Shown here: piece by piece, positions 62,223 to 64,000 of the stretch
Numbering within the stretch: position 1 is the stretch's first letter
How the letters are laid out: each line of letters begins with the position of its first letter
The notes under the pieces: model-generated
What the model saw: only the letters and a program-made list of their open reading frames with translations
The model's database searches: none
Told to the model about the DNA's origin: nothing
Origin: Pseudobowmanella zhangzhouensis
GTDB lineage: Bacteria; Pseudomonadota; Gammaproteobacteria; Enterobacterales; Alteromonadaceae
Length of the DNA stretch: 64,000 bases
Direction of reading: 5' to 3'
Assembly (NCBI RefSeq): GCF_042662685.1
Contig: NZ_JBHSYO010000007.1
Span: forward strand, 434,001 to 498,000
Program-made: the position numbers and the translations under genes

Positions 62223-63047
62223 ATGCCATTAATGAAAGCTAAACCAACTTCTGCGGGTCGTCGTCACGTAGTTCAGGTTGTTAATCCTGATTTGCACAAA
62301 GGCGCGCCATACGCACCTTTGCTTGAAAAGAAGAGCAAATCTGGTGGCCGTAACAACAATGGTCGCATTACCACGCGTCACATTGGTGGTGGTCACAAAC
62401 AACACTACCGTTTGATTGACTTCAAACGTACTAAAGACGGAATCCCGGCGACTGTTGAGCGTCTGGAATACGATCCTAACCGTTCTGCAAACATTGCTCT
62501 GGTACTGTACGCAGACGGTGAACGCCGTTACGTTCTGGCTCCTAAAGGCCTGAAAGCCGGCGATCAGATTCAATCTGGTGCTGATGCATCTATCAAAGCG
62601 GGTAACGCAATGCCGCTGCGCAACATCCCTGTAGGTACTAACGTACACGCAGTGGAACTGAAGCCTGGTAAAGGCGCGCAGATGGCTCGTTCTGCGGGTG
62701 CATATGTTCAAATCCTGGCACGTGACGGCGCGTATGTAACGCTGCGTCTGCGTTCAGGTGAAGTACGCAAAGTATTGGCTGACTGCCGCGCCACCATCGG
62801 TGAAATCGGCAACTCAGAGCATATGCTGCGTCAATTAGGTAAAGCAGGTGCCACTCGCTGGCGCGGTGTTCGTCCGACTGTTCGTGGTGTTGCCATGAAC
62901 CCGGTTGATCACCCACACGGTGGTGGTGAAGGTCGTACCTCTGGTGGCCGTCACCCAGTTACTCCTTGGGGCGTTCCGACCAAGGGTAAGAAGACCCGTT
63001 CTAACAAGCGTACTGATAAGTTCATCGTACGTCGTCGTAATAAGTAA
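62223..63047 (+). CDS. rplB: 50S ribosomal protein L2
   Basis: A 274-residue core large-subunit protein needed for subunit joining and peptidyl transfer. The C-terminal NPVDHPHGGGEGRTSGGRHPVTPWG block contains the key histidine. AGGGGATT ribosome-binding site. Confidence 0.99.
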   Translation: MPLMKAKPTSAGRRHVVQVVNPDLHKGAPYAPLLEKKSKSGGRNNNGRITTRHIGGGHKQHYRLIDFKRTKDGIPATVERLEYDPNRSANIALVLYADGERRYVLAPKGLKAGDQIQSGADASIKAGNAMPLRNIPVGTNVHAVELKPGKGAQMARSAGAYVQILARDGAYVTLRLRSGEVRKVLADCRATIGEIGNSEHMLRQLGKAGATRWRGVRPTVRGVAMNPVDHPHGGGEGRTSGGRHPVTPWGVPTKGKKTRSNKRTDKFIVRRRNK

Positions 63048-63062
63048 AAGCGAGGATTCACC

Positions 63063-63341
63063 ATGCCACGTTCTCTCAAGAAAGGTCCATTTATTGACCT
63101 GCACTTGTTGAAGAAGGTAGAGGCTGCAGTGGAAAAGAACGACCGTAAACCAATTAAAACTTGGTCTCGTCGTTCTATGATCATCCCAGATATGATTGGG
63201 TTGACCATTGCGGTCCATAACGGTCGTCAGCACGTTCCAGTATTAGTTACTGACGAAATGGTCGGCCACAAGTTGGGCGAATTTGCGCCAACGCGTACTT
63301 ACCGCGGCCACGTCGCGGATAAGAAAGCCAAGAAACGATAA
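63063..63341 (+). CDS. rpsS: 30S ribosomal protein S19
   Basis: A 92-residue head protein. MPRSLKKGPFIDLHLLKKVE and WSRRSMIIPDMIG are family hallmarks; GEFAPTRTYRGH closes it. Ribosome-binding site GCGAGGA. Confidence 0.99.
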   Translation: MPRSLKKGPFIDLHLLKKVEAAVEKNDRKPIKTWSRRSMIIPDMIGLTIAVHNGRQHVPVLVTDEMVGHKLGEFAPTRTYRGHVADKKAKKR

Positions 63342-63351
63342 GGGGTAAACA

Positions 63352-63684
63352 ATGGAAGCATTAGCTAAACACCGTTTCGCCCGTACGTCGGCTCAAAAGG
63401 CGCGTCTGGTTGCGGATCAAATTCGCGGTTTACATGTAGCGAAAGCTTTAGAACTTCTTGAGTACAGCCCTAAGAAAACTGCTGCACTGATGAAGAAAGT
63501 TCTTGAGTCTGCTATTGCCAACGCTGAAAACAACGAAGGCGCAGACATCGACGAGCTGAAAGTAGCTAAAGTTTACGTCGACGAAGGTCCAACCATGAAG
63601 CGTATCAAGCCTCGTGCGAAAGGCCGTGCAGACCGTATCTTTAAACGCAGCAGTCACATCACTGTGGTTGTAGCGGATAAGTAG
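63352..63684 (+). CDS. rplV: 50S ribosomal protein L22
   Basis: A 110-residue protein lining the exit tunnel. RTSAQKARLVADQIRG and the beta-hairpin MKRIKPRAKGRADRIFKRSSHI (macrolide region) are present. Confidence 0.99.
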   Translation: MEALAKHRFARTSAQKARLVADQIRGLHVAKALELLEYSPKKTAALMKKVLESAIANAENNEGADIDELKVAKVYVDEGPTMKRIKPRAKGRADRIFKRSSHITVVVADK

Positions 63685-63693
63685 GAGTAGATA

Positions 63694-64000
63694 ATGGGAC
63701 AGAAGGTACATCCTACAGGTATACGCCTGGGTATCAGCAAACCATGGACTTCTACCTGGTACGCTAATACTAAAGATTATGCTGACAACCTGTTTAACGA
63801 CCATCAGGTACGTAAGTTCCTGACTACAGAGCTGAAAAACGCTTCTGTATCTAAAATCGTTATCGAGCGTCCTGCTAAGAGCATCCGTGTGACTATTCAC
63901 ACTGCTCGTCCAGGCGTGGTTATCGGTAAGAAAGGTGAAGACGTAGAAAAGCTGCGTAAGCATGTTTCTAATCTGGCTGGTGTTCCAGCACAGATCAACA
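63694..64000 (+). CDS. rpsC: 30S ribosomal protein S3, N-terminal part
   Basis: The first 102 codons of S3, cut by the right window edge. GQKVHPTGIRLGISKPWTSTWYAN and the KH-domain loop GVVIGKKGEDVEKLRK identify it. It continues the S10 operon order (rpsJ-rplC-rplD-rplW-rplB-rpsS-rplV-rpsC). Confidence 0.99.
   Translation, partial: MGQKVHPTGIRLGISKPWTSTWYANTKDYADNLFNDHQVRKFLTTELKNASVSKIVIERPAKSIRVTIHTARPGVVIGKKGEDVEKLRKHVSNLAGVPAQIN

Noticed and set aside
1..64000. tRNA genes, CRISPR arrays, insertion sequences, prophage
   Set aside because: I saw no cloverleaf, spaced direct repeats, transposase or phage genes; the window is nearly filled with ordinary coding sequence.

Overview
The window looks like a chromosomal segment from a marine gammaproteobacterium of the order Alteromonadales (Alteromonas/Shewanella-like). 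Reasons: the ubiE-ubiJ-ubiB-tatABCD gene order, an epmB-efp-epmA cluster, the rpmE/priA...ftsN-hslVU neighbourhood, a rimB-rimK-M14 hydrolase operon, an SO_0444-type metal permease with its MerR partner, NhaD, and a CrbS-like acetate-switch kinase beside an ActP-type symporter. Gene density is very high. I saw no tRNA, rRNA, IS element, prophage or CRISPR array. Both ends are cut inside genes (a Ppx/GppA phosphatase on the left, rpsC on the right).

Layout. 1-8.7 kb: a minus-strand string ubiE-ubiJ-ubiB, tatA-tatB-tatC-tatD, a membrane diguanylate cyclase and hemB. 8.8-12.9 kb: prlC, then gor and a DUF3016 secreted protein. 12.9-14.0 kb: three small unrecognised genes, one behind a near-consensus flagellar sigma-28 promoter. 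14-16.6 kb: the EF-P modification cluster. 16.7-23.9 kb: a PilZ protein and a complete histidine-utilisation set (hutH, hutU, hutI, hutG) with a GNAT acetyltransferase, then rraA. 24-26.4 kb: ribosome modification by RimK with a RimB-like protease and an M14 hydrolase. 26.6-29.6 kb: NhaD, a Cys-rich metal permease and a ZntR-like regulator with a readable operator. 29.6-34.7 kb: a MASE1-GGDEF protein, hslUV under a sigma-32-type promoter, a small secreted protein, a CBS protein and ftsN. 34.7-38.3 kb: an A+T-richer insert with a PEP-CTERM protein, a GFA-family protein and a chemoreceptor. 38.4-42 kb: priA, rpmE, a patatin. 42-53.3 kb: malic enzyme, a quinone-reductase-like protein, the CrbS-like kinase, DUF4212 + ActP-type symporter, and a DUF294 nucleotidyltransferase/exonuclease pair. 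53.4-60 kb: two small membrane proteins, an exported catalase-peroxidase, a parvulin, a DUF3667 protein and an orphan GAF-PilB-like ATPase. 60.1-64 kb: the S10 ribosomal protein operon.

Themes. Cyclic-di-GMP signalling recurs (two GGDEF proteins with intact active and inhibitory sites, one PilZ receptor). Translation quality control and ribosome modification are heavily represented (EF-P, RimK, L31, S10 operon). Carbon use centres on histidine and acetate. The most unusual items are the sigma-28-driven 61-residue protein and its neighbours, the probably leaderless ZntR-like metal operon, the orphan GAF-PilB ATPase, the RimB-RimK-M14 operon, and the extreme compaction of convergent gene ends, where stop codons overlap in TTAA/CTAA or are embedded in terminator tracts.
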